Source: a virus. From it: a stretch of 25,956 nt of DNA. The position numbers and the translations under genes were made by a program. Position 1 is the first letter of the stretch. Each line of letters begins with the position of its first letter. Under the pieces are notes generated by a model. That model was not told the origin of the DNA, searched no databases, and saw nothing but the letters and a program-made list of their open reading frames with translations. The DNA is taken from IMG/VR virus record IMGVR_UViG_3300036852_000288, positions 1 to 25,956 of that record, one strand, 5' to 3'. Shown in pieces: positions 6,801 through 14,005 of this stretch.

Positions 6801-7448
6801 GGGAGTCTCCTTTTTGCCGATGTGATCGCCGGCAGAAGCGCCGGCAGCGATGAGCTCGGTGAGCTCGGCTTCAACCGCGGGGATCTTCTCCCGCACGGCA
6901 TTCAGGAATTCCTCGACGGAGTTGCGCGTCATCAGCATGCGCGCGTCGGCGGAAAGGCTGGCGTCACCCAGGATGGAGGTGACCGAGTCCTGCATGGAGC
7001 TGAACAGCGGCCAGAGTTCTTCCTGGACCTCGCTGAACCGTGTCGAGCGGATACGCTCGGCCATGAAGTCCCCGAAGGGTTTGGCGCCGTCGGCCGGATC
7101 GATCCAGCGCTTGGCGATGACCTCGATCGTCGCGTCGAGTTTCTTCACTTCCCAATCCTCAGGGAGCGAGTCGACGGCGTCGAGGGCGCGAGCCCGGGCA
7201 ATGATGTGCTTCTTGGCAGCATCCTTGTCCTTGGCGCGGCCGTAGGCCTCTACGGCGTTCTTGAGATCGGCCGTGGTCGCGATCGGGAACGAGCCGTCAG
7301 GCATTGCCGCACCGCTCTCGGCCAGGCGCTCGCGCTCCTCGGCCGTGAAGTCGCGCTTCATGATCGTCATCCTGGCACCCTTCTGCGCCGGCCGATCGAC
7401 CGCGCTGATTTCCATGATGGAGAAGTCCTCCATGACCCGCTTAGGCAT
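6126..7448 (-). CDS. Scaffold-bearing head protein with a protease-end motif at its N-terminus
   Basis: This 440-aa protein starts with ATG at 7448 and overlaps the stop of the protease gene by eight bases. Residues about 7-25 (EDFSIMEISAVDRPAQKGA) are the motif that normally ends an HK97-type or XkdF prohead protease ('..EiSaVd.PAn.gA'). Residues about 30-215 contain helical segments. Residues about 217-440 are a highly charged coiled-coil region, with a DVKKVADLEKQVADLNSRL heptad-like start, typical of scaffolding proteins. The scaffold directs capsid assembly and is then removed or cleaved. A strong internal ribosome binding site before Met217 suggests that the scaffold half is also made alone. 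It may be joined to the protease by frameshifting; see findings. Confidence 0.75.
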   Translation of the reverse strand: MPKRVMEDFSIMEISAVDRPAQKGARMTIMKRDFTAEERERLAESGAAMPDGSFPIATTADLKNAVEAYGRAKDKDAAKKHIIARARALDAVDSLPEDWEVKKLDATIEVIAKRWIDPADGAKPFGDFMAERIRSTRFSEVQEELWPLFSSMQDSVTSILGDASLSADARMLMTRNSVEEFLNAVREKIPAVEAELTELIAAGASAGDHIGKKETPMPDDVKKVADLEKQVADLNSRLTNILTMSKADRDHLDELEGDEKEKYLRMSPEERKAKVKKSTEDNPVVFKSADGTEFRKSDDPRLVDMAKRADESDKIAKDERDKREMSDLTKRASDEFGHLPGTPVAKAAILKAMGTMTEEVRKDLEGILKAAEKMVASGFAMKGVMDGSTADTSSPEAQLKKRAEEIQKAESISYEKAYSKAMEQNPDLYAQITTPAATQP

Positions 7449-8307
7449 CGGCCAACTCCCTGTCCTTGATGCGCCGGCCGCCGATCGAGAACCCCGTGTA
7501 GGTGCCGTCCTTGAACTTGCTCAGGATCTCGGCATTGTCGGGCTTCATCGCGATCATGAGGCCGGTCTGCTTGGTTTCGATGCCCATCGCCTTCGCGATG
7601 TCGGCGGTCATGGGCCAGGCGAAGACGACCGAGCCCTTCTCGTCGCCGGCGTGCATCTCCTTGGCGACACGACTGTTCGCCATGAAGTCCGCGGCGGCCT
7701 TCAGCATGGCGCCCTCGGGGATATGGTCCCCCTGGGTGTCGTAATAGTCCTTGCCCTCGGCCTTGCAGACGATGGCCCAGCCGAAGACGAGGCCGAGGCC
7801 TTCGTCGACCTTGAAGACCATGGCGTCGCCCTGGAATTCGCCCTTCATGACGTTCGTCTCCGGATCGAGGTCCTTGAAGCGGACCTCCGCTTCGTCGTCG
7901 CCCTTCAGCCAAGCCGCGGTGAGCCGGTGATGTCCGTCCGCGATCCAGAGGCGGTCGTTGATCTTGACCACCACAGGCAGTTTGCCGCCCGTGACGCCCT
8001 TTGCCGCAATCGCTTCCACCTTGGCGGTGTCGACGCGGTTCTGCATGGCGGTGAGCTCGTCGAGCTTCACCGACTTGGCGGGGAGTTGCTCTGAATCGGT
8101 CAGCGCGCCGAAGAAGCGCGGCACCTGGTCCTCGCGGAGGGAGCCGAGGGTATTGCCCTCATAGGCGAACGGGGTCTTCGAGCGCTCGGTGTCGAGGGGC
8201 TCCAGTGCCCGAGCAGCGAGCTTCTCCAGGTCATCCTTCTTGGGCTTCTTGCGCGCGGCCCAATCGGTGCCGTCGACATGGACCGCGGCGGCGGATGGCT
8301 CGCTCAT
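7441..8307 (-). CDS. ParB-like domain fused to XkdF-type prohead protease
   Basis: I place the start at the ATG at 8307, overlapping the MuF gene stop as ATGA, which gives 288 residues. An ATG at 8355 is possible but overlaps MuF more. Residues about 80-145 look like a ParB/sulfiredoxin-type domain: PVVVKINDRLWIADGHHRL with a DGHHR motif and a following helix. Residues about 172-288 match the XkdF putative serine protease: VFGWAIV, YDTQGDHIPEGAML, a conserved histidine in KEMHAG (about 219) and a serine in TGFSIGG (about 274). The protease would process capsid and scaffold during maturation. Its usual last motif (EISAVDRPA) is missing here and is instead encoded at the start of the next gene, in the +1 frame. 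Confidence 0.8.
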   Translation of the reverse strand: MSEPSAAAVHVDGTDWAARKKPKKDDLEKLAARALEPLDTERSKTPFAYEGNTLGSLREDQVPRFFGALTDSEQLPAKSVKLDELTAMQNRVDTAKVEAIAAKGVTGGKLPVVVKINDRLWIADGHHRLTAAWLKGDDEAEVRFKDLDPETNVMKGEFQGDAMVFKVDEGLGLVFGWAIVCKAEGKDYYDTQGDHIPEGAMLKAAADFMANSRVAKEMHAGDEKGSVVFAWPMTADIAKAMGIETKQTGLMIAMKPDNAEILSKFKDGTYTGFSIGGRRIKDRELADA

Positions 8308-9332
8308 TGCTGCCCCTCGGGCTTGTGAATTCGGTGCACTGCCACGCAGCGGCACATGATTGTCTCTGATCCCGGCGCCTCAGGATCACCCGGGTAGCGC
8401 AGCCTTGCGCCGCTCGGGCTCGTGAAGCGCTCCTCCATCCCGACCGCCTGCCCGTCCATCAGCCGATGCGTATGGCGGACCCGATTGTCTCTCGTGGAGC
8501 GCCAAACCCGCTCGACCAGCTCGGCGTCGATACCGGTGTCCTCTAGCGTCTGCTGCAGGGCTTCCTGCCGAGCCTGACCGACAACCCTCGTGGTTTCGGT
8601 CCGCGCGATAGTCTCTGCTCGATAGGCGACGTAGTGCTCGCGATATCGAGACACCATGCGATCGATCTGCGCGGCCTTCAGCGGCTCGCCGGTGCGATCC
8701 GCACGTTCAACCGTCCGATCGAAGCGCCGGTCCCGCAGATCGCGATCCAGGGCCTCAGCGCTACCGGCTTCGAGCAGCCGGCGATAGTTGTGCACCGCCG
8801 CTTCCTGGCTCGCTGTAAGCCCGAGAGCGTTCCTGAAGGCCCGCGCCATCTGCCGCGGCCCCGCGCCCTCCAGGAGCCCTTCGGTGAGCGCCTGGCGGAT
8901 CGCCTCCCGCTGGCTGGCGGCAATCTCCCGGATGAACTGCAACTGCGCGCTGCGCATCAGCGCCGCCGCCCGCTCGTTCACCGGGTCGAAGCTGATCCCC
9001 GTCGAGGGTGCCCAGCTTCTCACCTGATCGGCCAGGACCGACACCTCTGTCCGACCGGCGAGGATGAAGACCTCTGACAGAACCGACGCCATCCGGGCAA
9101 TGTAGCGGTCGACCACGGCAAGAGCGGCCTCGACATCGCCGCGGCCGAGGAAGTCGGCGACCTCGCGCAGCACCTCATCGCTCTGGATTGTCTGCACAAA
9201 GCGCAGGAAGGCCCGCTTGACGCTGCGCTCCAGCCCGCGGACCAGGCGCTCTATGCGCTCGACCTCCGGCGATTTCTTCTTGGCGAAGATCGTCGCTGTC
9301 GGGTATCGAATACCCGATGCTTCAAGTTGCAT
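8304..9332 (-). CDS. MuF-like (SPP1 gp7) minor head protein
   Basis: This 342-aa protein starts with ATG at 9332 with a GAGG ribosome binding site. The first 225 residues are largely helical and Arg/Glu-rich. The C-terminal MuF domain is clear from about residue 235: ARTETTRVVGQARQEAL, then RVWRSTRDNRVRHTHRLMDG, ERFTSPSGARLRYPGD and the end motif IMCRCVAV. MuF/gp7 proteins are minor capsid proteins near the portal, present in a few copies and often ejected with DNA. The gene overlaps the protease gene by four bases, and its start overlaps the start of a small plus-strand gene. Confidence 0.88.
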   Translation of the reverse strand: MQLEASGIRYPTATIFAKKKSPEVERIERLVRGLERSVKRAFLRFVQTIQSDEVLREVADFLGRGDVEAALAVVDRYIARMASVLSEVFILAGRTEVSVLADQVRSWAPSTGISFDPVNERAAALMRSAQLQFIREIAASQREAIRQALTEGLLEGAGPRQMARAFRNALGLTASQEAAVHNYRRLLEAGSAEALDRDLRDRRFDRTVERADRTGEPLKAAQIDRMVSRYREHYVAYRAETIARTETTRVVGQARQEALQQTLEDTGIDAELVERVWRSTRDNRVRHTHRLMDGQAVGMEERFTSPSGARLRYPGDPEAPGSETIMCRCVAVHRIHKPEGQQ

Positions 9333-9508
9333 ACGATCCTCGAGATGTTTGGCAGCGGGCCGACGATCCGTCGACCTGGCGCCCGACCGACAACCCGGTG
9401 CTAATCAGGGCCGCGAAGGCGAAGGGCGTGAAGAGCGCCGACTATTGGCAGGGCATCGCATTGCTTGCCGCGATGCACGATGAGGACGCCGCCGATGAGC
9501 GTCGCTAG
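9317..9508 (+). CDS. Small hypothetical protein on the plus strand
   Basis: This 63-aa frame begins MLQVAYDPRDVWQRADDPSTW and reads against the phage genes. It fills a gap of about 190 bases between the divergent MuF start and the 91-aa gene's stop, where the minus strand has no plausible gene. Its later codons have the GC-rich third positions usual for genes in this window. The ribosome binding site is poor, so a non-ATG start further upstream is possible. A hairpin covers the stop codon. The protein is charged, with no signal peptide or membrane segment, and I do not recognise it. Confidence 0.5.
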   Translation: MLQVAYDPRDVWQRADDPSTWRPTDNPVLIRAAKAKGVKSADYWQGIALLAAMHDEDAADERR

Positions 9509-9521
9509 GCTGCGCGCCTAG
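9505..9521. terminator. Hairpin over the stop of the 63-aa plus-strand gene
   Basis: CTAGGC, a five-base loop and GCCTAG form a perfect 6-bp inverted repeat. It contains the TAG of the plus-strand gene and ends one base before the stop of the opposing minus gene. There is no T-run, so it is at most a weak terminator or a block to converging transcripts. Confidence 0.4.
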
Positions 9522-9797
9522 TCAGCGCGTTCGCTCGGCCAACCACTTCTCGGCCAATCGCTTGGCCTCAGCAATGGTCTCTTCCCGCGTGCGTTCCCAA
9601 AAGTGAAAGGGTGGGTCTCCACCCGGAGTGTGGGTGCGACCGTTGCGAGCGGCCGCGATGAACGGCTCGGACTTCCTCCATTCACCGCTGAAGTTGTCCC
9701 ACACTGCCCAAGCATCTGGTACGGCGGGGAACACACCGATGTGCCCTTTGACAAATCCGTTGTGGTACGGCTGCCAGTCATCTGAACCGTTTGTCAT
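9522..9797 (-). CDS. Hypothetical small phage protein
   Basis: This 91-aa frame starts with ATG at 9797 with AAGG about eight bases before it, 12 bases after the connector gene's stop. It is rich in Trp (DDWQPYHNGF, DAWAVWDNFSGEWRKSEPF) and ends in a charged helix (REETIAEAKRLAEKWLAERTR). There is no signal peptide or membrane segment. The Trp-rich middle and the terminal helix suggest a folded small protein. I do not recognise the family. Placement between connector and MuF gene suggests a late, perhaps accessory, role. Confidence 0.6.
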   Translation of the reverse strand: MTNGSDDWQPYHNGFVKGHIGVFPAVPDAWAVWDNFSGEWRKSEPFIAAARNGRTHTPGGDPPFHFWERTREETIAEAKRLAEKWLAERTR

Positions 9798-9809
9798 TTC
9801 CAGACCTTA

Positions 9810-10388
9810 TCAGACGCCCCGCGCGAACCCGTAGTCGGGATCGGCAAACGGTGAGCAACGATCCGTCCCGCTCGAGTACGCTCCGGCGCCCAGGATGCTG
9901 CCGGCGGCCGTTCCGTCCAGGCAGTCGGCCAATGGCGCTAGAATGCCGCCGATCGACGATCCTGCCGCCTGCTGCGACGTGATCCCGGAGTTGAAGTACT
10001 CGATCTCAACCGACCCGGCCTTCAGGCGACGGGTTCCGCCCTGAGCCGAGACCGAACCTCCCGCGAGCTCCGGGTTCTGGCTGATCGCGAAGGCAAGCTG
10101 GATAGTCGCTGTCACCAGCGCTGCTGGCAGCGTGCCGGGAGGATCGCCGTCGAGACAGGTCCGCGGCCATGCCAATGCGTTGTCGGCCTCGGTCTTCTCG
10201 CCTTTCCACGGCATCGAGTCGATTACCCGAACCGCCGACACGATCGCCCGGCCCTTGTCGTCGTCGCTCAGAGCCGTCCATGCCGCGGCATTCACCGACC
10301 CGTTGAGGTAGAGGTTGGCAGCGGCGAGGTCGACGTAGGCGTCGTACGCCTGCGCGCCGATGGTGATCTGCGGGTAGGTGAAGGGCAT
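9810..10388 (-). CDS. Head-tail connector, DnaT-like family
   Basis: This 192-aa protein has the pattern of the phage 'DnaT-like ssDNA-binding/connector' family. That pattern is a repeated YDAYVDLAAANLYLNG start, AWTALSDDDKGRAIVSAVRVIDSMPWKGEKT, then ALAWPRTCLDGDPPGTLPAALVTATIQLAFA. In phages this fold serves as an adaptor on the portal ring. The C-terminal 80 residues are Gly/Ser-rich with several cysteines and are less typical. Ribosome binding site GGAG lies five bases before the ATG. It lies between accessory virion genes and the MuF gene rather than after the capsid gene. Confidence 0.7.
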   Translation of the reverse strand: MPFTYPQITIGAQAYDAYVDLAAANLYLNGSVNAAAWTALSDDDKGRAIVSAVRVIDSMPWKGEKTEADNALAWPRTCLDGDPPGTLPAALVTATIQLAFAISQNPELAGGSVSAQGGTRRLKAGSVEIEYFNSGITSQQAAGSSIGGILAPLADCLDGTAAGSILGAGAYSSGTDRCSPFADPDYGFARGV

Positions 10389-10490
10389 TCTCTACTCCGG
10401 GGATCTTGCAAGGCACGATGGTTGAGGGCTTGCGATTAGAGGTGAGGCGGCACACCTTCGTCGTTTCAGCTAAACTCCGAAAGGCGCCCT
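10389..10490. promoter_or_regulatory. Divergent intergenic region between the connector and a plus-strand gene
   Basis: These 102 bases separate two divergent starts, at 10388 (minus) and 10491 (plus), and must hold signals for both. Ribosome binding sites are visible at both ends: CCGGAG for the minus gene and GAAAGG for the plus gene. A -10-like TAAACT at 10471-10476 faces the plus gene, but I see no convincing -35 partner, so the promoter call is weak. Confidence 0.35.
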
Positions 10491-10706
10491 ATGACCACGC
10501 TTTCCAACGATCAGCTCCTGCTGCTCAAGCAAGTGCACGATGACGGTACCCACACCTTGAGGGGCATGCGGGATCACCGTCCGTTTGCCGACCTGGAGGA
10601 ACGCGGCCTCCTGACGCACCTCTCGGTGAACCTTGAAACCGTCGAATACAAGATCACCGACCAAGGTGCCCGAGTTTTGGTGGAATTGGGCTTAGCTCCC
10701 TCTTGA
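10491..10706 (+). CDS. Small winged-helix-like protein on the plus strand
   Basis: This 71-aa gene starts with ATG at 10491 with GAAAGG seven bases upstream. It begins MTTLSNDQLLLLKQVHDDG and continues as helix, helix, then FADLEERGLLTHLS, then VEYKITDQGARVLVELG. This pattern of a last helix, a two-stranded wing and 'ItdqGarvL' is typical of small winged-helix DNA-binding domains such as those in MarR- and PadR-like proteins. A regulatory role is inferred. It is encoded against the late genes, between the connector and a virion protein, and ends in a perfect 8-bp hairpin. Confidence 0.65.
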   Translation: MTTLSNDQLLLLKQVHDDGTHTLRGMRDHRPFADLEERGLLTHLSVNLETVEYKITDQGARVLVELGLAPS

Positions 10707-10721
10707 GCTGCATCAGCTCAA
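10703..10721. terminator. 8-bp hairpin spanning both converging stop codons
   Basis: TTGAGCTG, loop CAT and CAGCTCAA form a perfect inverted repeat. The left arm contains the TGA of the 71-aa plus gene and the right arm contains the TGA of the 252-aa minus gene. There is no T-run on either strand. It is suited to a bidirectional pause or weak terminator. Confidence 0.5.
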
Positions 10722-11471
10722 CGTGAAGCCGGTGACGACGCCACTGGCGTTCACCTGCGGCGTGATGGTGTCGACGAAAGTTCCGGTGACGGGAACCTGC
10801 AGCCCGACGTTGTTGCCGACCAGAGCGGCATTCGCCGGCAACTTAGCGCTCACGACGCCCGCGGCGACGACCACGCTGCCGACGACATTCTGACTCTCAG
10901 CCTGGTTCTCGACCTCGATCGCGTCCCCGTGCTGCACGATGGCGTCGGTGGAGTTCGTCAGCGGGAACGGCGCCCAGGCGCCGCCTGTCAGGGCGACGGT
11001 GGCCGGAACCGTCTTTGAGCCGGCCGACACCTGAACCGGCGTACCTTGGAAGGCGATGCGGGAGGTCACATTCGCCAGCACGAGGGTCAGCGCGTTGCCC
11101 GTCACATGGACGGCAGCTGCCGCGCTGCCGGTGTCATCGTACTGATTGACGAGCACCGACGACTGCTGATCCGTCAGTATCGTAGCAGTGCCCGGAAGCT
11201 TGACCCCACCGAAGGCGCCGGGATCGCCCGTAACCTTCGCGGTACCGGTCGTCAGCGTCGCCGAGTCCGCGGTGTTGCGAACGGGCGCAACCTCGTTATT
11301 GGTGACGATCGCCCCATCAGCAGGGACGGTGCTGACGCCCTTCTCGGCGATATGCTTCGACCACGGGCCATTGCCTTCGGTAGCCTGCAGCGCCTGGGCG
11401 ACGCGGCGCTGCCACGAGCCCGATCCGGTGATGCCGAGCTGCTGCGCTACATCTCGCCACCAGCTTGCCAT
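10713..11471 (-). CDS. Beta-rich accessory virion protein
   Basis: This 252-aa protein begins MASWWRDVAQQLGITGSGSWQRRVAQALQ, a helical, Trp-rich N-terminus of about 45 residues. The rest is Thr/Val/Ala/Gly-rich and strand-like, with ILTDQQSSVLVNQYDDTGS and TFVDTITPQVNASGVVTGFTLS. Such an N-terminal anchor plus a long beta region is typical of head or tail appendages. Similar neutral beta segments occur in decoration and adhesin-like phage proteins, but I cannot name the family. The neighbouring fibre and coiled-coil genes suggest that they form one appendage complex. Confidence 0.65.
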   Translation of the reverse strand: MASWWRDVAQQLGITGSGSWQRRVAQALQATEGNGPWSKHIAEKGVSTVPADGAIVTNNEVAPVRNTADSATLTTGTAKVTGDPGAFGGVKLPGTATILTDQQSSVLVNQYDDTGSAAAAVHVTGNALTLVLANVTSRIAFQGTPVQVSAGSKTVPATVALTGGAWAPFPLTNSTDAIVQHGDAIEVENQAESQNVVGSVVVAAGVVSAKLPANAALVGNNVGLQVPVTGTFVDTITPQVNASGVVTGFTLS

Positions 11472-11476
11472 TGGCC

Positions 11477-11725
11477 TTACTCGTCCGACGCTTCCGACTG
11501 GCCGGCCGCTTTGTCGACTGAGGCCTGCGGCTGCTCCGTCGCCGCTTCTTCCGCCTGCTTCTCCGCCATCGCCGCCGCGGCCTGCTCGCGCGCCAACTGG
11601 TCATTGGCCTGCGTCTGGACGTCGAGCGCGAGCTCGTCGAGCGACCGCTTGGCCAGCTCGATCATCGAGCCGAGCGTGTTGAGCTTCGCGCCGGTCAGCC
11701 GGAGCGTGAAGGTCTTGTCCATCAT
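11477..11725 (-). CDS. Small coiled-coil phage protein
   Basis: This 82-aa protein has a short strand-like start (TFTLRLTGAKLNTLGSMIELA), then an uninterrupted Ala/Glu/Gln-rich helix at about residues 28-65 (KRSLDELALDVQTQANDQL and onward). It ends in an acidic Ser/Glu tail. It lies six bases upstream of the 252-aa virion protein and just after the fibre gene. A role as a small chaperone or structural partner of the fibre is plausible but not shown. Confidence 0.6.
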   Translation of the reverse strand: MMDKTFTLRLTGAKLNTLGSMIELAKRSLDELALDVQTQANDQLAREQAAAAMAEKQAEEAATEQPQASVDKAAGQSEASDE

Positions 11726-11751
11726 GGGATGCGTTCCTTGTTGGAGGGGCC

Positions 11752-13974
11752 TCAGGCCACCCGGTAAAGCGTGTAGGCGTTTGCCGCAGTGCGACGGGCG
11801 CGGAACTTGGCAGCACTGCGATTTCCAACCGCGCTGCCGTCCTGAACCACCATCTGGCCCGAGAGCGTCCAGCCCGCGGCCGTGGCAAGGGTGATCGTGA
11901 AGGCCGCAGCCCCGAGGTTGATGACGTTGAAGTCGAACGCATCCCCCACTGCGAGGCCGGGATGCGCAGCAAGCAACGCGGCTTCCAGCGCGGTGCCCAG
12001 AGGCAGCGTATAGACCGCGGCAGCAACCGGCGTGCCGACGATGAGCCCGGTCAGCAGTTCCGCTGCCGTGAGCGGGCCGGTGCCGGTCGTGGCGGTCGGC
12101 GCCGGCTGCGGGAAGACCGGAGAGTCCACGTAATCCTTGGTGACGAGCGACTTGGCCGCCGCCGGCACATAGGTCGCGCTCTCAGCGAGCAGTTGGCCGT
12201 CGCTGCGAATGCGGAAGAGGATCGGCGGGGCTTCGTTGTTGTTGTTGGGCCGGGCGCCCATCACCAGGTCGCCGCGCGTGTTCGTGGTGGTGCTGGTCTC
12301 CTGGTATCCCATCACCGCCGGATACTGGTTCCCCAATGCCGCGATGTAGCCGAAGCCGATGAGACGATACGAGTTTGCGTTCCACTCGCCACCGCCGATG
12401 CCGAGGTAGGTCGCCGCGATGCCGAAGGTCGTCGGCGCATCATTCTGCGTTCCCGGGATCTTCATCGCGAGGCGGGCTTTGATCCCCGCTACGTTCTGAA
12501 TGACGTCGATTTCGGCGCTGGACAGGGCACCCCCGGCGCCCCTGATGCGGAACAGCTCATTCGAGGCCGCTGGGCCCGTCGCCGCATAGAACACATGGTC
12601 GAGCGTCGTAGCGTTTCCCTGGTAGCGCATGACGTTCGCAGTGACGCCGAAGCCATCAAACTGATGATCGTTGTTAGCTCCCTCGAACATGACGATCTTG
12701 CGGTTAACCAGCGCGTTAGAAAACTGGAGCGGAGCGTGCGGCGTCTGCGTGCCGATGCCCAATCCTGCCGCGAGTAACGTCGCCTTGCTGACGCCGCCGA
12801 CGGACCAATCCTGCTGGGTAACAGCGCCAGCAACGCGGTCGATGCCCCAAGCTTCGGAAGCTACGCTGCCCGCGTCGTTGATGGCCCGGAAGGCGATACG
12901 GTTGGCGGTGGCCAGCCAGTTCCACTTCTTGGCGTCAGCCCCGCCGGCCGTGTGCGATATCTCGAGCACGGGCGATGTGCTGGCGATGCTTACTGATGGA
13001 TCGGCCGATCCGCCCACATGGGAGAAGATGTGCTTGGCGGTCCAGGTCGGCGCGATCGCCGGATTGATCGCCGGTGCGCCATCCGAGCGCATGAAGGTGG
13101 CCGCCACGCCGTTGATCGCGGCCATGCCGGCCAGCGCGGAGGGGTTCGCGCCCCCTGCCCCGAACTCGCCGGTATCGACCCAGTTCGCCAGCGTCGTAGC
13201 AGGATCCGCTGTCAGGTAAAACACATGCGGGGGATTGAAGTCGGTACGGATGCACACCGCCGGCGCCGTGACAACGAGCGCCAGCATTTCAGCCTGCGTC
13301 GCGGCCCTGCCGACGTCGTGGTCGAGAGGAGGAAGCTCACTCGCCGATATCTTGCCGCTGCCGTCAAGCGAGGCGACGCCTCCGGCGGCTCCCTTCTGGG
13401 TCAACGGGATGGCGGTGGCGACCAGCGCGTCGACATACTTCTTGTCGGTCAGGGATTGGTTGGTGGACGGGACATACGCGGGGTCCTCAGCCACGATCTG
13501 GCCGTCCAAACCGGTGACGCGGAATTTGACTGTCGGCGCCGTGTCCGTCGCAACTGCGCGTGTCGCAACGATGAAGTCGCCATAGGACTGCCCAGAGGTC
13601 TCCTTCTCTTCCATGCCGACCCAGACCGGCGAGTGCTGCGCCATGCTCTGGACGTAACCAAAGCCGATGCCACGCTTGCCGTTCAGGGAGAACTCACGGC
13701 CTCCGATGAACAGGTACGTCGTGTCGGGCCCGATGTCGGTCGGCTGGTTGTTGTGGCCGGTGCCGCTGTTGTACCGGGCGAGCCACAACTTGCCGGTTGC
13801 GTTGCTGTCCAGAATGGTCAGCGGACCGGTCATCGTGTCGCCGGTCTTGGAGACGCCGCCGCCAGCGACAATCAGGTCGGCAATGGACGCAACCTGACGG
13901 TTCTTCTGCGCGTTGGGCAGCTTCCGGCGCTGCTGAGGCCGATAGACCTCAATCAGGTATGTCGAGTCGACCAT
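11752..13974 (-). CDS. Fibre protein with an internally duplicated module
   Basis: This 740-aa protein is a receptor-binding or head-fibre type protein. Near the N-terminus is VSKTGDTMTGPLTI (about 41-54), a motif common in phage fibres. Residues about 85-183 and 522-617 are two copies of one module. Both have TYL.IGG.E, then IGFGY, a GDF/GDL strand, P..F.., DGQ..AE, TYVP-like and SL..K.YVD. The C-terminal domain (about 632-740) has PLTAAELLTG, YTLPLGTALEAALLA, FDFNVINLG and ends AYTLYRVA, resembling C-terminal beta domains of other phage fibres or decoration proteins. The gene lies between portal and MuF genes, an unusual place for a tail fibre, so a head- or neck-attached fibre is possible. 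Confidence 0.8.
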   Translation of the reverse strand: MVDSTYLIEVYRPQQRRKLPNAQKNRQVASIADLIVAGGGVSKTGDTMTGPLTILDSNATGKLWLARYNSGTGHNNQPTDIGPDTTYLFIGGREFSLNGKRGIGFGYVQSMAQHSPVWVGMEEKETSGQSYGDFIVATRAVATDTAPTVKFRVTGLDGQIVAEDPAYVPSTNQSLTDKKYVDALVATAIPLTQKGAAGGVASLDGSGKISASELPPLDHDVGRAATQAEMLALVVTAPAVCIRTDFNPPHVFYLTADPATTLANWVDTGEFGAGGANPSALAGMAAINGVAATFMRSDGAPAINPAIAPTWTAKHIFSHVGGSADPSVSIASTSPVLEISHTAGGADAKKWNWLATANRIAFRAINDAGSVASEAWGIDRVAGAVTQQDWSVGGVSKATLLAAGLGIGTQTPHAPLQFSNALVNRKIVMFEGANNDHQFDGFGVTANVMRYQGNATTLDHVFYAATGPAASNELFRIRGAGGALSSAEIDVIQNVAGIKARLAMKIPGTQNDAPTTFGIAATYLGIGGGEWNANSYRLIGFGYIAALGNQYPAVMGYQETSTTTNTRGDLVMGARPNNNNEAPPILFRIRSDGQLLAESATYVPAAAKSLVTKDYVDSPVFPQPAPTATTGTGPLTAAELLTGLIVGTPVAAAVYTLPLGTALEAALLAAHPGLAVGDAFDFNVINLGAAAFTITLATAAGWTLSGQMVVQDGSAVGNRSAAKFRARRTAANAYTLYRVA

Positions 13975-14005
13975 TTGAAGTCTCCCATCAGCCTGCTCGG
14001 CTCAA

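Noticed and set aside
6435-7469. Plus-strand frame of 344 codons opposite the scaffold gene
   Set aside because: It is antisense to a well-supported gene, with biased composition and no domain; typical GC-rich shadow.
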